This document shows positions 50,507 to 60,299 of a DNA stretch of 64,000 nucleotides, piece after piece. This stretch comes from Sphingopyxis sp. (lineage in GTDB: Bacteria > Pseudomonadota > Alphaproteobacteria > Sphingomonadales > Sphingomonadaceae), in assembly GCA_013823985.1 (NCBI GenBank), contig PNNB01000057.1, positions 1 to 64,000 on the forward strand. Reading direction: 5' to 3'. Position numbers and translations under genes: made by a program. Below the pieces are notes generated by a model that did not search any database, had not been told where the DNA came from, and saw nothing but the letters and a program-made list of their open reading frames with translations. The stretch's first letter is position 1, and the number at the start of each line of letters is the position of its first letter.

Positions 50507-50525
50507 TTAATAGCCATTTAACCAT
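50507..50525. promoter_or_regulatory. CtrA box upstream of the glycine-zipper gene
   Basis: TTAA at 50507-50510 and at 50518-50521 are exactly seven bases apart, and the second half reads TTAACCAT (50518-50525), the best half-site consensus. It is about 50 bases upstream of the start at 50574, a typical activation position. Suggests cell-cycle control of that envelope gene. Confidence 0.6.
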
Positions 50526-50573
50526 TGGCACCGGCATTTCCCGGCGCACACGATGCTTGGGGAGTCGTTAACT

Positions 50574-51461
50574 ATGAGAACCGTTCTATTATCAGGCGCT
50601 GCAGCTATCGGACTATTGTCGGCCGCACCATCCTATGCGGGCGAATCGCCTGCACCTGCAGCGGTGTCGGTCCAGAAGAAATCGACGGTTGTCGTGAAAC
50701 AAGCGGGACCTGACCGCACCAGCGATTTCCGCGAACCAGAATATAGCCCTGAAATGCGCCCCAATGCGCAAGTTTATAACTGGAGCGATGATGCTGTATT
50801 CGCGGCACCAGATGGGTCGAGCTACAAATATGATGGCGAATGGGACGGGAAATATGTCGATCCGCAAGGCCGCGTTTTTGAAGGCGACTGGAGCGGACGG
50901 GTAACACGTACGACTGGGGGTGCGACTTCTGGCTTCCCCGCTCCGCCACCGCATGCCCGGATGCCGCATGGCGAACCAGATTATGGCGATGATAGCGAAG
51001 GCTACGAAGAAGAATATTATGAGGACGACGCATATGCGATTCCTCCCGGCTATGAAAATTATGAACGTTGTCTGAAAAGCAATGGCGTCAAAGGCGCTGC
51101 TATTGGCGCATTGCTCGGCGGTGCGCTCGGCAATCGCATTGCTGGTCGGGGCAATCGCACCGGCGGTACTTTGGTAGGCGCTGGAATTGGCGGCCTGTTG
51201 GGTGTGGCAGTCGAAAAGGCCAACGACAAATGCAAGCAACATCGCCCGCGTCATCCTGGATATCATGGACAGCAACATTATGGCTGGGGCGGTGGCTATT
51301 ATTACTACCCGCAGGCTCCAGTTGTTACGATCACCATGCAACCCACGGTGACCACAACAACAACCGTGACCGAAGAAATCTACTATGAAACGGTGCGGAC
51401 GAAGCCGCGCAAAAAGATAATCCGTAAGTGGAAACCAAAACCACGCTGTGTGTGCCGGTGA
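50574..51461 (+). CDS. Glycine-zipper 2TM domain envelope protein
   Basis: 295 aa from the ATG at 50574; seven codons of extra frame upstream are not needed. A signal peptide (LLSGAAAIGLLSAAPSYA) precedes an acidic, Tyr-rich region (YGDDSEGYEEEYYEDDAY) and a glycine zipper (GAAIGALLGGALGNRIAGRG and GGTLVGAGIGGLLGVAVE) near residues 180-220, which is thought to pack in the outer or inner membrane. The C-terminus is His/Tyr/Gly-rich (YHGQQHYGWGGGYYYY), then a Thr run and a basic tail ending in Cys. Function unknown; the CtrA box upstream suggests a role in surface or division-linked envelope changes. Confidence 0.88.
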   Translation: MRTVLLSGAAAIGLLSAAPSYAGESPAPAAVSVQKKSTVVVKQAGPDRTSDFREPEYSPEMRPNAQVYNWSDDAVFAAPDGSSYKYDGEWDGKYVDPQGRVFEGDWSGRVTRTTGGATSGFPAPPPHARMPHGEPDYGDDSEGYEEEYYEDDAYAIPPGYENYERCLKSNGVKGAAIGALLGGALGNRIAGRGNRTGGTLVGAGIGGLLGVAVEKANDKCKQHRPRHPGYHGQQHYGWGGGYYYYPQAPVVTITMQPTVTTTTTVTEEIYYETVRTKPRKKIIRKWKPKPRCVCR

Positions 51462-51520
51462 ACTGATTTGGGTTGCCGCTGCCGTGCGGCGGCAACCTCA
51501 GCAATATATGTACGGCTGAA

Positions 51521-52276
51521 TTAAGCTGTCGGTTCCAGTGCAGCCGGCTCAAACAGCTCCCAACCTTCGGGTCCGAGACGCTCAAGCGGGGTGTAGCGGA
51601 TTTTATACTGCATACGTGCAGCACCTTCGACCCAATAACCTAGATATACATAAGGCAATCCTGCTGCCTTTGCGCGCATGATATGATCCAGAATAATGTA
51701 GTTGCCGAGACCTAGTCGTCCTTCGGCATCAGGATCATAGAAGCTGTAGATCATCGACAGGCCATCGGCCTGTTGGTCCGTCAAACAAGCGCCGACCAAT
51801 TCGCCCAAACGCCCAAAGCGGCCGGGTGTTCGATATTCGATGACGTTGCTGCGCACGGGCGATTGTTCGACCATATCTGCATAGTCCATATCGTCCATAT
51901 TCGTCATGCCACCGACTGGGTGGCGTTTGCCTAGATAGCGGCGTAGCAAATCATATTGCTCCGACGTTGACCATGGCCGGCAGGCGCTGACAACCAGATC
52001 GGAATTGCGGCGGATGATACGGCGCTGCGTCGTATTCGGCTGGAAATCGTTCGTGAGAACACGCACCGATACGCAGGCTTTGCAGTCTATGCAGCTCGGG
52101 CGATAGGCAACATTCTGGCTACGTCTGAAACCGATACGCCCCAGCGCATCGTTCAGTTCGTCGGCATGCGGACCGTTGAGTTCGGTAAAGACCTTACGTT
52201 CTGTCTTGCCTGGCAAATAGGGGCACGGACCCGGGTTGGTGACAAAAAAGCGTGGAAACCGAACGGGTGCGCTCAT
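51521..52276 (-). CDS. bpt: Aspartate/glutamate leucyltransferase (Bpt, arginyl-transferase family)
   Basis: 251 aa. Transfers an amino acid (usually Leu) from tRNA to N-terminal Asp or Glu, making an N-degron for ClpS-ClpAP. Family blocks: [24 protein letters not shown] near the N-terminus, [24 protein letters not shown] near 48-71 with the conserved Cys cluster, and YIYLGYWV-like [24 protein letters not shown] near 213-236. It stands alone on the minus strand. Confidence 0.95.
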   Translation of the reverse strand: MSAPVRFPRFFVTNPGPCPYLPGKTERKVFTELNGPHADELNDALGRIGFRRSQNVAYRPSCIDCKACVSVRVLTNDFQPNTTQRRIIRRNSDLVVSACRPWSTSEQYDLLRRYLGKRHPVGGMTNMDDMDYADMVEQSPVRSNVIEYRTPGRFGRLGELVGACLTDQQADGLSMIYSFYDPDAEGRLGLGNYIILDHIMRAKAAGLPYVYLGYWVEGAARMQYKIRYTPLERLGPEGWELFEPAALEPTA

Positions 52277-52382
52277 CGAATAAAGATCCCCAAGACCTAA
52301 ATGTTGGTGAATTATTTACTGTATATGCACTGCTGTCAGTAATGTGAAAAGACCATTTACCATGAAAGTTGTGGGAAGCGCT

Positions 52383-53603
52383 TTACTTGTTCAGTTCGAC
52401 GCGCTCCACAAGATAACCAGCCGCATTTAATCCGTCCACAAGCCCTTGTAATTGCTCGGCATCTCTGGCTTCGCATTCAATGTCTGTGATCAGTCCCTTG
52501 GCCGGAAGTGTCGTAAAGATCCGCTGGTGATAAATCTCGATTATATTGACGTTGTGCTCATTAAAAAGACGCATGACTTTATACAGGGCACCGGGGCGAT
52601 CCTGCAACGTCAGCCGCAAACGCGCGAGACGCCCGGAACGGGCGAGGTCACGCAAAAGAACATTTGCCAGCAACCTTGTGTCTATATTGCCGCCGCATAA
52701 TACGACGCCAACATTTTTCCCGGCAAAAATGTCGGGGTTCGCCATAACCGCCGCGAGTCCCGCTGCACCAGCACCCTCCACAACCGTCTTCTCAATCTGC
52801 AAAAGCAGACTGACCGCCGTTTCAAGCTCTGCCTCGCTCACAAGGACAATATCATCAACCAGACCGCGAATGACTTCGCTGGTGAAGCTGCCCGGAATCT
52901 TGACGGCGATACCCTCAGCCAAGGTGTCACCTTCACAGGGCAATTGCTGGTTTTTCAACAACGCGTACATGGACGGGTATAGCTCGGCCTGCACACCGAT
53001 CAGACCGATATCCGGCTTCAGTGCGCGCGCCGCGGTTCCCATTCCCGATAACAAGCCGCCACCGCCGATGGGCACGACCAGCATGTCGAGGGAAGGAATG
53101 CTTTCGAGCATTTCCAAAGCCACCGTCCCCTGCCCCGCAGCAACATCGGGATCGTCGAACGGATGGACGAAGGTCAAGCCTTGCTCTGCCTCCAACAGCC
53201 GCGCATGCTTATAGGCATCGTCAAATGTTTCGCCATGCAGCACCACTTTGCCGCCAACGCTTTCGGTCTGCATTACTTTTACAGTGGGTGTCGGTATGGG
53301 CATCACGATAGTCACCGGGATTCCGAGGCGCGTGCCGTGGTAACTCAAGCCCTGCGCGTGATTTCCGGCCGATGCCGCGATAACGCCCTTTGAGCGCTGT
53401 TCATCCGTCAGCAGCAACAACGCATTCAAGGCACCGCGTTCCTTATAAGCCGCAGTGAACTGAAGATTTTCAAACTTCAGATAAATATTCGCTCCCGTCA
53501 GCTTGGACAGCGTCTGGCTGTGGAGTGTCGGGGTCGCCACAATGGAGTCACGAATACGTCCATGGGCGGCGCGGATATGATCGAGCGTTAGTAAGTCTGA
53601 CAT
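52383..53603 (-). CDS. ilvA: Threonine ammonia-lyase
   Basis: 406 aa. PLP enzyme that deaminates threonine to 2-oxobutanoate (isoleucine pathway or catabolism). The PLP lysine block is QFTAAYKERGALNALLLL near residue 50 (Ser replaced by Ala in the usual SFKxRGA), SAGNHAQGLSYHGTRLGI near 77, the glycine loop VVPIGGGGLLSGMG near 177, and a C-terminal ACT-like domain (LRLTLQDRPGALYKVMRLFNEHNVNIIEI) for allosteric control. Length and one ACT-like domain fit the biosynthetic/catabolic IlvA-like branch of alphaproteobacteria. The ATG at 53603 is 58 bases from the divergent dehydrogenase gene. Confidence 0.94.
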   Translation of the reverse strand: MSDLLTLDHIRAAHGRIRDSIVATPTLHSQTLSKLTGANIYLKFENLQFTAAYKERGALNALLLLTDEQRSKGVIAASAGNHAQGLSYHGTRLGIPVTIVMPIPTPTVKVMQTESVGGKVVLHGETFDDAYKHARLLEAEQGLTFVHPFDDPDVAAGQGTVALEMLESIPSLDMLVVPIGGGGLLSGMGTAARALKPDIGLIGVQAELYPSMYALLKNQQLPCEGDTLAEGIAVKIPGSFTSEVIRGLVDDIVLVSEAELETAVSLLLQIEKTVVEGAGAAGLAAVMANPDIFAGKNVGVVLCGGNIDTRLLANVLLRDLARSGRLARLRLTLQDRPGALYKVMRLFNEHNVNIIEIYHQRIFTTLPAKGLITDIECEARDAEQLQGLVDGLNAAGYLVERVELNK

Positions 53604-53660
53604 GATGCCCGCGCACTATCCTATCTGGCGCTTGCTGCAAACACAGATTACAGCACACCC

Positions 53661-54530
53661 ATGACTAGAATAGCTTTCATCGGTTTGGGCGTCATGGGCG
53701 GCCCTATTGCGCGACATCTGAAACAGGCAGGGCATGATCTGACGGTTTACAACCGCTCTCGCGCCAAGGCCGAAGCATGGGTTGCAGCCCACGGCGGAAC
53801 CTTGGCAACCTCCCCGGCGGAGGCTGCGCGCGATTCCGAAGTTGTTATTTCCTGTGTCGGTACCGACGACGACTTGGCGGGCGTATCCTTGGGTCGCGAC
53901 GGCGCATTTGCCGCCATGGCCAAAGGCTGCCTCTATATTGACCATACAACTGTGTCGGCGCGTATTGCTCGGCAATTGGGCGTCGAAGCCAAGTCGCGCG
54001 GCCTTCTCGTCGTTGATGCGCCGCTGACCGGCGGACAGATCGGCGCCGAAAACGGAACGTTATCGATCATGTGCGGCGGCAGCGAGGCGTCGATGGAAGC
54101 GGCTCGCCCGATCATGGAGCCCTATTCGAAACGTATCGTCCATGTTGGCGGCCCAGGCACCGGTCAAACGACAAAGATGTGTAACCAGATTGCCTTTGCC
54201 GGCGTAATCCAGTCGCTATCCGAGGCGCTGCGGTTCGCCCAATCGGCCGAATTGGATGTCGGTAAAGTCTATGAAGCTATTTCGGGCGGCGCCGCGCAAA
54301 GCTGGCAAATGGACAACCGCTGGGCCACCATGGCGGAAGATAAATTCGATTTTGGCTTTGCCGTCGACTGGATGCGCAAAGATCTGGGTTTAGCCTTTGA
54401 AGAAGCACGGGCTTTGGGCGCAACGCTTCCGATCACCGCGCTAATCGATCAATTTTATGCCGACGTCCAACAGATGGGCGGAGGCCGGCTGGATACAAGC
54501 GCAATCGTGAAAAGGTTACCCAAAGGATGA
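53661..54530 (+). CDS. 3-hydroxyisobutyrate dehydrogenase-family NAD(P) oxidoreductase
   Basis: 289 aa. Beta-hydroxyacid dehydrogenase fold: the N-terminal Rossmann motif IGLGVMGGPIARHLKQAGHDLTVYNR (core GLGVMGGPIA), DAPLTGGQIGAENGTLSIMCGG near 118-139, and the catalytic Lys in GTGQTTKMCNQ near 171. It could act on 3-hydroxyisobutyrate, tartronate semialdehyde or a glyoxylate-type substrate; the sequence does not decide. It is first in a coupled operon (ATGA overlap with the amidohydrolase gene). Confidence 0.92.
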   Translation: MTRIAFIGLGVMGGPIARHLKQAGHDLTVYNRSRAKAEAWVAAHGGTLATSPAEAARDSEVVISCVGTDDDLAGVSLGRDGAFAAMAKGCLYIDHTTVSARIARQLGVEAKSRGLLVVDAPLTGGQIGAENGTLSIMCGGSEASMEAARPIMEPYSKRIVHVGGPGTGQTTKMCNQIAFAGVIQSLSEALRFAQSAELDVGKVYEAISGGAAQSWQMDNRWATMAEDKFDFGFAVDWMRKDLGLAFEEARALGATLPITALIDQFYADVQQMGGGRLDTSAIVKRLPKG

Positions 54531-56239
54531 CAACGGCAACACGCAGCAGAAATGTTTTGGCCAAATTCTGCGTCCTTTCCCTTCTTGCGTTCGCAACACC
54601 CGCTTTCGCAGACGGGTTGGTGGAAAATGTAAATGGCATCACTCTGGATGCGGAAGGCAAGGTTGTCCGGTTCAATGCGGTCCTCATTGGCAAAGACGGC
54701 AAGGTAACGGAGCTGTTGACCAAGAAGGACAAATTGCCGCCGCGACTGGATTTCCGTCATGATGGCAAAGGCGCGACCATGTTGCCCGGTCTGATCGATG
54801 CCCATGGCCATGTCATGGGACTTGGCTTCCAGTTACTCACACTTGATTTGTCCAGCACGAACAGCCTTGCCGAGGCGCAGGCAGCCGTCCGCGAATATGC
54901 CGCGAAAAATCCTGATCGGCGCTGGATTATCGGCCGAGGCTGGAACCAGGAAAAATGGGGCTTGGGTCGCTTCCCGACCGCTGCCGATTTGGACGCCGCG
55001 GTTGGCGACCGTCCCGTCTGGCTCGAACGAGTCGATGGCCATGCCGGATGGGCCAACAGCCGGGCGATGGAGATTGCCGGCGTAACCGCTGCGTCAAAGT
55101 CTCCGCCAGGGGGACGCATTGAAATAGCAGGTGGCAAACCAAGCGGTATCTTTGTCGATGCGGCTTCCGAGCTTGTCGGGAAATTTGTCCCTGTTCCGAA
55201 ACCGGCCGAGCGCGATATTGCTCTGGGTGAAGCTCAGAAAAAGCTTCTGTCCCAAGGTATCACGGCAATCGCCGACATGGGCACGTCCTTAGACGACTGG
55301 CAAAGCTACCGCCGCGCAGGGGACAGCGGATGGCTCTCGATCCGGATTTTCGGTTATGCTGGCGGCATAGATAATATGGTCGCAATTGCGGGTCCCCGTC
55401 CGACACCATGGCTTTATGATGATAAACTGCGTTTGGGCGGCGTGAAGCTGTATCTCGACGGGGCGCTGGGAAGCCGCGGAGCTTGGCTTAAAAAATCCTA
55501 TTCGGATGCGCCCGGGCAGACGGGATTACAGTTTCTTGCAAGCGCCGAAATCCGCAACCTCATGGTGCGCGCGTCCATGGACGGATTTCAGACTGCGATT
55601 CACGCCATCGGCGACGCGGCGAATGCTGAAGTGATCGGCGCAATCGAGGAACTGTCGGAAACCTATAAGGATGACCGTCGCTGGCGCATCGAGCATGTGC
55701 AGATCGTTGACCCGATCGATCTGCAAAAGCTTGGTGAGCATGGCATCATTTCATCGATGCAGCCTGTTCACCAAACCTCCGACCGCATCATGGCAGAGGC
55801 GCGTTTGGGGCAAGAACGGTTGAAAGGCGCTTACGCTTGGCAATCCATTGCCAAAGCTGGCGGCAAGCTTGCTTTCGGTTCGGATGTTCCTGTGGAATCG
55901 GCTGATCCTTTTGCCGGGCTCGCAACAGCAATGACGAGAGAGGATGCCGCGGGGCAACCTTTTGGAGGCTGGCGACCTGAAGAACGCGTGTCCCGAGAGC
56001 AAGCGCTTGCAGGCTTTACGACCGGCGCGGCCTATGCGGCCTTTGCAGAAGGCAAGGTTGGATCGCTGACACCCGGACATCATGCCGATTTCATATTGAT
56101 TGACGTCGACCCGCTGCTTGCAAGCCCGTCAGAACTGCGTAAGGCAGTGGTCAAGGAAACATGGGTTGGCGGAAGGCCAGCCTATCAAAACCCAGCGGTA
56201 GCAACCGCCCAAAACAACAAAGATGGAGAGAAACGATAA
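54527..56239 (+). CDS. Amidohydrolase 3 family protein, secreted
   Basis: 570 aa. A signal peptide (NVLAKFCVLSLLAFATPAFA) is followed by the YtcJ-like amidohydrolase fold: LPGLIDAHGHVMGLGFQLL near 84-102 with the metal HxH-like His pair, IAIADMGTS-like TAIADMGTSLDDW, HAIGDAANAEVIGAIEEL near 362, QPVHQTSDR near 410, and GSDVPVESADPF near 448. This family hydrolyses amides or related bonds of unknown secondary substrates. Start overlaps the dehydrogenase stop; stop overlaps the next gene as TAATG. Confidence 0.9.
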   Translation: MTTATRSRNVLAKFCVLSLLAFATPAFADGLVENVNGITLDAEGKVVRFNAVLIGKDGKVTELLTKKDKLPPRLDFRHDGKGATMLPGLIDAHGHVMGLGFQLLTLDLSSTNSLAEAQAAVREYAAKNPDRRWIIGRGWNQEKWGLGRFPTAADLDAAVGDRPVWLERVDGHAGWANSRAMEIAGVTAASKSPPGGRIEIAGGKPSGIFVDAASELVGKFVPVPKPAERDIALGEAQKKLLSQGITAIADMGTSLDDWQSYRRAGDSGWLSIRIFGYAGGIDNMVAIAGPRPTPWLYDDKLRLGGVKLYLDGALGSRGAWLKKSYSDAPGQTGLQFLASAEIRNLMVRASMDGFQTAIHAIGDAANAEVIGAIEELSETYKDDRRWRIEHVQIVDPIDLQKLGEHGIISSMQPVHQTSDRIMAEARLGQERLKGAYAWQSIAKAGGKLAFGSDVPVESADPFAGLATAMTREDAAGQPFGGWRPEERVSREQALAGFTTGAAYAAFAEGKVGSLTPGHHADFILIDVDPLLASPSELRKAVVKETWVGGRPAYQNPAVATAQNNKDGEKR

Positions 56240-57258
56240 TGGCACGCGCATGGACTTTGGCTAGCCGCCCGGCAGGACTTCCCAACGACAGCAATTTTGC
56301 AATGGTCGAAACGCCCGACGCCCCGTTGGCGGATGGTGAGTTTCGTGTCACCAATAGCTGGCTCTCCGTTGACCCTTATATGCGCGGCCGGATGAACGAT
56401 GCGAAAAGCTACGCGGATCCGTTTCAACTGGGCGAGCCTATGACCGGCGGAGCCGTCGGCACCGTCACCGACAGCCGCAATGCCGATTTTCCGGTGGGCG
56501 CGAAGGTGCTGCACATGGGCGGCTGGCGCGATAGCGTCGTTTTAGGCGGCGGCAATACGCCACCTGCGGGAATGCCCCCTGCTCGTTTGCCCGATCTTGG
56601 CGTACCCGACCAACATTGGCTGAGCATTATCGGAATGCCGGGCGGAACAGCATGGTTTGGTTTGCTGAAGGTCGCGGAAGCAAAGCCGGGAGAAGTCATA
56701 TTTGTGTCGGCGGCGGCTGGTGCGGTCGGTTCAACTGTAACGCAGATTGCAAAAGCCAAAGGCATGAAGGTCATCGGTTCGGCTGGTGGTGCGGACAAAT
56801 GTGCATGGGTAAAGGAACTGGGTGCGGATGCCGTCATTGATTACAAGGCAGGAAAGGTTCTGCCGCAATTAATGACTGCCCTAAAGGAAATGGGCGAGTC
56901 CGGTATTGATGTGTATTTCGACAATGTGGGTGGTGAGCATTTTGACGCAGCGCTTGCGACTTCGCGCGAATGGGCGCGTTTTGCCATTTGCGGCATGATT
57001 GACGTCTACAATGACTTCAAGGCACAACCCATGCAGTATCTTCCGATGATCATCGGCAAACGCGTTACCATCAAGGGCTTTTTATATCCTGATTTCTACG
57101 CGCAGGTCCCTGAATTTAACGCTGATATGGCGCAATTGATAACTTCGGGCGCCGTCAAAGGACGCGAAACGGTCAAGGAAGGCTTGGAAAAAACGCCGGA
57201 AGCATTCCTCGGACTTTTCAGCGGCGAGAATACGGGCAAGATGCTCGTCAAGCTCTAA
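56239..57258 (+). CDS. Zinc-independent MDR family NADP-dependent oxidoreductase
   Basis: 339 aa from the ATG at 56239. Medium-chain dehydrogenase/reductase of the leukotriene-B4/curcumin-reductase-like branch that reduces double bonds with NADPH. Marks: NSWLSVDPYMRGRMND near 40, the nucleotide motif VSAAAGAVGSTVTQIAKAKGMKVIGSAGG near 155-183 (core AAAGAVGSTVTQIA), and VYFDNVGGEHFDAAL near 238. No zinc Cys cluster is seen. It is translationally coupled to the amidohydrolase gene, so both may act on one imported compound. Confidence 0.92.
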   Translation: MARAWTLASRPAGLPNDSNFAMVETPDAPLADGEFRVTNSWLSVDPYMRGRMNDAKSYADPFQLGEPMTGGAVGTVTDSRNADFPVGAKVLHMGGWRDSVVLGGGNTPPAGMPPARLPDLGVPDQHWLSIIGMPGGTAWFGLLKVAEAKPGEVIFVSAAAGAVGSTVTQIAKAKGMKVIGSAGGADKCAWVKELGADAVIDYKAGKVLPQLMTALKEMGESGIDVYFDNVGGEHFDAALATSREWARFAICGMIDVYNDFKAQPMQYLPMIIGKRVTIKGFLYPDFYAQVPEFNADMAQLITSGAVKGRETVKEGLEKTPEAFLGLFSGENTGKMLVKL

Positions 57259-57463
57259 ACAGAGTTTTTTGCACCGGCTGTAGATAAACCGGCATCGATT
57301 TAACAAACTTCCGGACGCCAACTATTCCGTAACGTCATCTCGGCGATTGTTGCACAATAGCATCACTCGCCGGATTTCGCGGGATTCCGCGCTTTACCGC
57401 GATGACATTCGTATGCGTATTGGTTAGATAGCGGCAAAAGAATTTAAAACAGGAGAGAAGAAG

Positions 57464-60226
57464 ATGTTGCGACGTGTGACCCCCATCAGCCACGCCCTCA
57501 AACTATCGGCCGCGTGTATTGCGCTCGCCGTGCCCAGCGCCGTCTATGCGCAGGAAGAACCGCAGGCCGAAGAAGCTGCAACCCAGGACGATGAAATTGT
57601 TGTGACGGCGCAAGGCCGGACCCAGCTGTTGTCCGACGTTCCTGTCGCTATTTCCGCGGTAAATGCTGAAACACTTCAGAATAGCGGCGCGAACGACATC
57701 CGCCAGTTGAACCAGGTAGCGCCTTCGCTTCTGGTATCGTCGACAGGTTCGGAAGCCAACGGATCGGCTCGTATTCGCGGTATCGGTACGGTTGGTGACA
57801 ACCCCGGCCTCGAAAGCTCGGTTCCCGTGTTTATCGACGGTGTTTATCGTTCACGTTCGGGCATCGGTCTGAATGAACTCGGCGAAATTGATCGCGTCGA
57901 AGTGCAGCGCGGCCCGCAAGGGACGCTCGGCGGTCGTAACTCATCTGCCGGCTTGATCAGCATCTATTCGAAAAAGCCCGAGTTCACTTTCGGCGGCACG
58001 GGCGAATTGACTTACGGCAATTACGACTTCATGCGTGCCGCAACGAGCTTTACAGGTCCGATTTCGGAGCAACTCGCTTTCCGCGTAGATGGCGTTTATG
58101 TGAAGCGCGACGGTTTCTATACCGATCCTCAAAATGGCAAAGACATCAATGATCGCGACCGCTATTTCCTGCGCGCGCAGTTGTTGTTCGAACCCACCGA
58201 TGCATTGTCGGTCCGGCTGATTGCAGACTATACCCAACGTGCCGAAAAATGCTGCGCCGCTACTTATGTGGATGGAACGGTCAACCAGTTCATTGGGAAC
58301 CTGAACAACCCATCGACGCCGCTGGCACCCCTGCAAGCGACTGGCAACAACATCATCAACGTCTTGCGTGATCTTGGCCAACCGCTGGCTTCGTTCAATC
58401 AGGGCTATAGCCGCAATGTGTCGGTCAGTGCGAACCGGAGCTTCTTCGGTGAGACCAAGGATTACGGCCTGTCCGGACAGATCGACTATGATTTCGGCGG
58501 CGCTACGCTGACGTCGATCACAGCCTACCGTCAGTACCGCTCGGGCCAGGCTTCCGACACCGACTATGGTGAAGTCGACATTTTGTATCGCGCAATCGAC
58601 AAGAATGCCTACCGTCAATTCCACACCTTTACGCAAGAAGTTCGCCTTCAAGGCGAAGCCTTTGGCGGCAAGCTGGATTGGCTCGTTGGCGGCTTCTACG
58701 CAAATGAAAAACTAACGGTTCGTGATAATCTGCGGTTCGGCAATCAATATGGCCGTTTTGCAACCTGCCGCATCATTTCCGGCGGCGGCCTTGCCGGCCT
58801 TTACTCGCCCACCAATCCGTCTTGCGTCCTTCCTGGCGTTGGCCCTGCAACCATCGCAGGCGCTTCCGGCCCGATTTCGGGCGCCGACATCGTTGCAGCA
58901 TTTACCCGTCTCGATACGCTGAACAACCTCGGCACGACCAACGACCGTTATTTCCAGAACGGAACCAACTGGGCGTTGTTCACGCACAATATCCTGCACA
59001 TTACCGATACGCTCGATCTGACCTTCGGCATTCGTTACACCAACGACAAGAAGCGTTTCAACGCGACCTTCGGTAATGACAACACCGCGTGCACCACCAT
59101 TCAGGGTCTTGTTCTGGATGATGCAACCAACCCATTGACCACCGCAACCGCCCGCGCGCTTGCAGGTGCGTTGATTGGCCTTGGTTGTCAGGGCAACTCC
59201 ACAGCGGAACTCAATGGCGTGTCGATCAACGACAAACGCAGCGAAGACGAGTTCACCGGAACAGCGATCCTGTCTTGGAAGCCGACCGAAGATCTGCTGC
59301 TCTATGGCAGCTTCGCACGTGGCTATAAGGCGGGCGGATTCAACCTTGACCGCTCGGCACTCAAATCACCGATCCTGCCGTTCGCGGCCGTCGGCGGTGC
59401 ACAGGCGCTTGTTGGCAATCTCCAATTCGACCCCGAATTGGTGGACAGCTATGAGCTTGGTGCGAAGTATTCCACCGGACCATTCAGCCTCAGCGTTTCG
59501 GCCTTCCGGTCGGACTTCAGCAACTTCCAGCTGAACACCTTCAACGGTACCGTATTCCTCGTCCAGACAGTCAACGGTTGTAACAATCTCGTTGGCGGCC
59601 CTGGGGCGGATACCGACCTTAGCAACGCGACAGGCACATGCGCCGCTGGCGACGTAACCTATGGCGTGCGTACACAAGGTGTCGAATTGGAAGCATCGCT
59701 GGTTCCTGCCCGCAACTTCCGCGTGGCGGCCGGTCTGACCTATGCCCGCACCAAATATCAGGATGACCTCATCGGTACAAAATTGGGCACAGCGCTCGAT
59801 TCCGCCTTGCGCAAGTTGCCGGGCGACAATTTGTCGAACGCACCTGAATTGGTCGCCACTTCAAGTGTGACCTGGACTCCCGAAATTGGCAGCAGCGGCT
59901 TGACCGGCCTGTTCTACATCGATGGTCGCATGACCAGCGATTACAACACCGGCTCCGACCTGTTCCCACAGAAGGAACAGGATAGCTTTGCAGTGTTCAA
60001 TGCACGTATCGGTCTTCGTGGTCCCGATGAAGCATGGGGCATCGAGCTTTGGGGACAGAATATCTTCAATCAGGATTATGCGCAGGTCGCGTTCAACTCG
60101 CCTTTCCAGGCTGGTACGACGGCTGCTCCCTTTGTGGATCCGCAATATCCAGGTGGTCGCCAGATCTTCTCGCAGTTCCTCGCCGAACCCCGGACATATG
60201 GCATCACTCTGCGCGGCAAGTTCTAA
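57464..60226 (+). CDS. Large TonB-dependent outer-membrane receptor
   Basis: 920 aa. Signal peptide (LKLSAACIALAVPSAVYAQ), an acidic linker, the TonB box DEIVVTAQGRTQLLSDVP, a plug domain (NSGANDIRQLNQVAPSLLVSS, SARIRGIGTVGDNPG, PVFIDGVYRSRSGIGLNELGEIDRVEVQRGPQGTLGGRNSSAGLISI in part) and a barrel ending GITLRGKF. The insert with NGCNNLVGG and extra Cys pairs is unusual but within the sphingomonad range. GGAGAG precedes the ATG. Substrate unknown; the preceding operon may handle the imported compound. Confidence 0.94.
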   Translation: MLRRVTPISHALKLSAACIALAVPSAVYAQEEPQAEEAATQDDEIVVTAQGRTQLLSDVPVAISAVNAETLQNSGANDIRQLNQVAPSLLVSSTGSEANGSARIRGIGTVGDNPGLESSVPVFIDGVYRSRSGIGLNELGEIDRVEVQRGPQGTLGGRNSSAGLISIYSKKPEFTFGGTGELTYGNYDFMRAATSFTGPISEQLAFRVDGVYVKRDGFYTDPQNGKDINDRDRYFLRAQLLFEPTDALSVRLIADYTQRAEKCCAATYVDGTVNQFIGNLNNPSTPLAPLQATGNNIINVLRDLGQPLASFNQGYSRNVSVSANRSFFGETKDYGLSGQIDYDFGGATLTSITAYRQYRSGQASDTDYGEVDILYRAIDKNAYRQFHTFTQEVRLQGEAFGGKLDWLVGGFYANEKLTVRDNLRFGNQYGRFATCRIISGGGLAGLYSPTNPSCVLPGVGPATIAGASGPISGADIVAAFTRLDTLNNLGTTNDRYFQNGTNWALFTHNILHITDTLDLTFGIRYTNDKKRFNATFGNDNTACTTIQGLVLDDATNPLTTATARALAGALIGLGCQGNSTAELNGVSINDKRSEDEFTGTAILSWKPTEDLLLYGSFARGYKAGGFNLDRSALKSPILPFAAVGGAQALVGNLQFDPELVDSYELGAKYSTGPFSLSVSAFRSDFSNFQLNTFNGTVFLVQTVNGCNNLVGGPGADTDLSNATGTCAAGDVTYGVRTQGVELEASLVPARNFRVAAGLTYARTKYQDDLIGTKLGTALDSALRKLPGDNLSNAPELVATSSVTWTPEIGSSGLTGLFYIDGRMTSDYNTGSDLFPQKEQDSFAVFNARIGLRGPDEAWGIELWGQNIFNQDYAQVAFNSPFQAGTTAAPFVDPQYPGGRQIFSQFLAEPRTYGITLRGKF

Positions 60227-60248
60227 GGCTCCGCGATAAACCCAATAA

Positions 60249-60278
60249 AAAAGGCCCGCAGCGATGCGGGCCTTTTTC
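60249..60278. terminator. Rho-independent terminator
   Basis: The A-run followed by AAGGCCCGCA, a short loop and TGCGGGCCTTTTT forms a strong hairpin just after the TonB receptor, with Ts at its right end. It can also close the leftward helicase transcript that ends at 60300. Confidence 0.85.
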
Positions 60279-60299
60279 TATGTCTAAAGCAGAAAACCT

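Noticed and set aside
52546..53214. Long plus-strand ORF of 222 codons inside ilvA
   Set aside because: It is the antisense shadow of a high-GC gene with strong threonine ammonia-lyase motifs on the other strand; composition is Ser/Pro/Arg-rich without family features.
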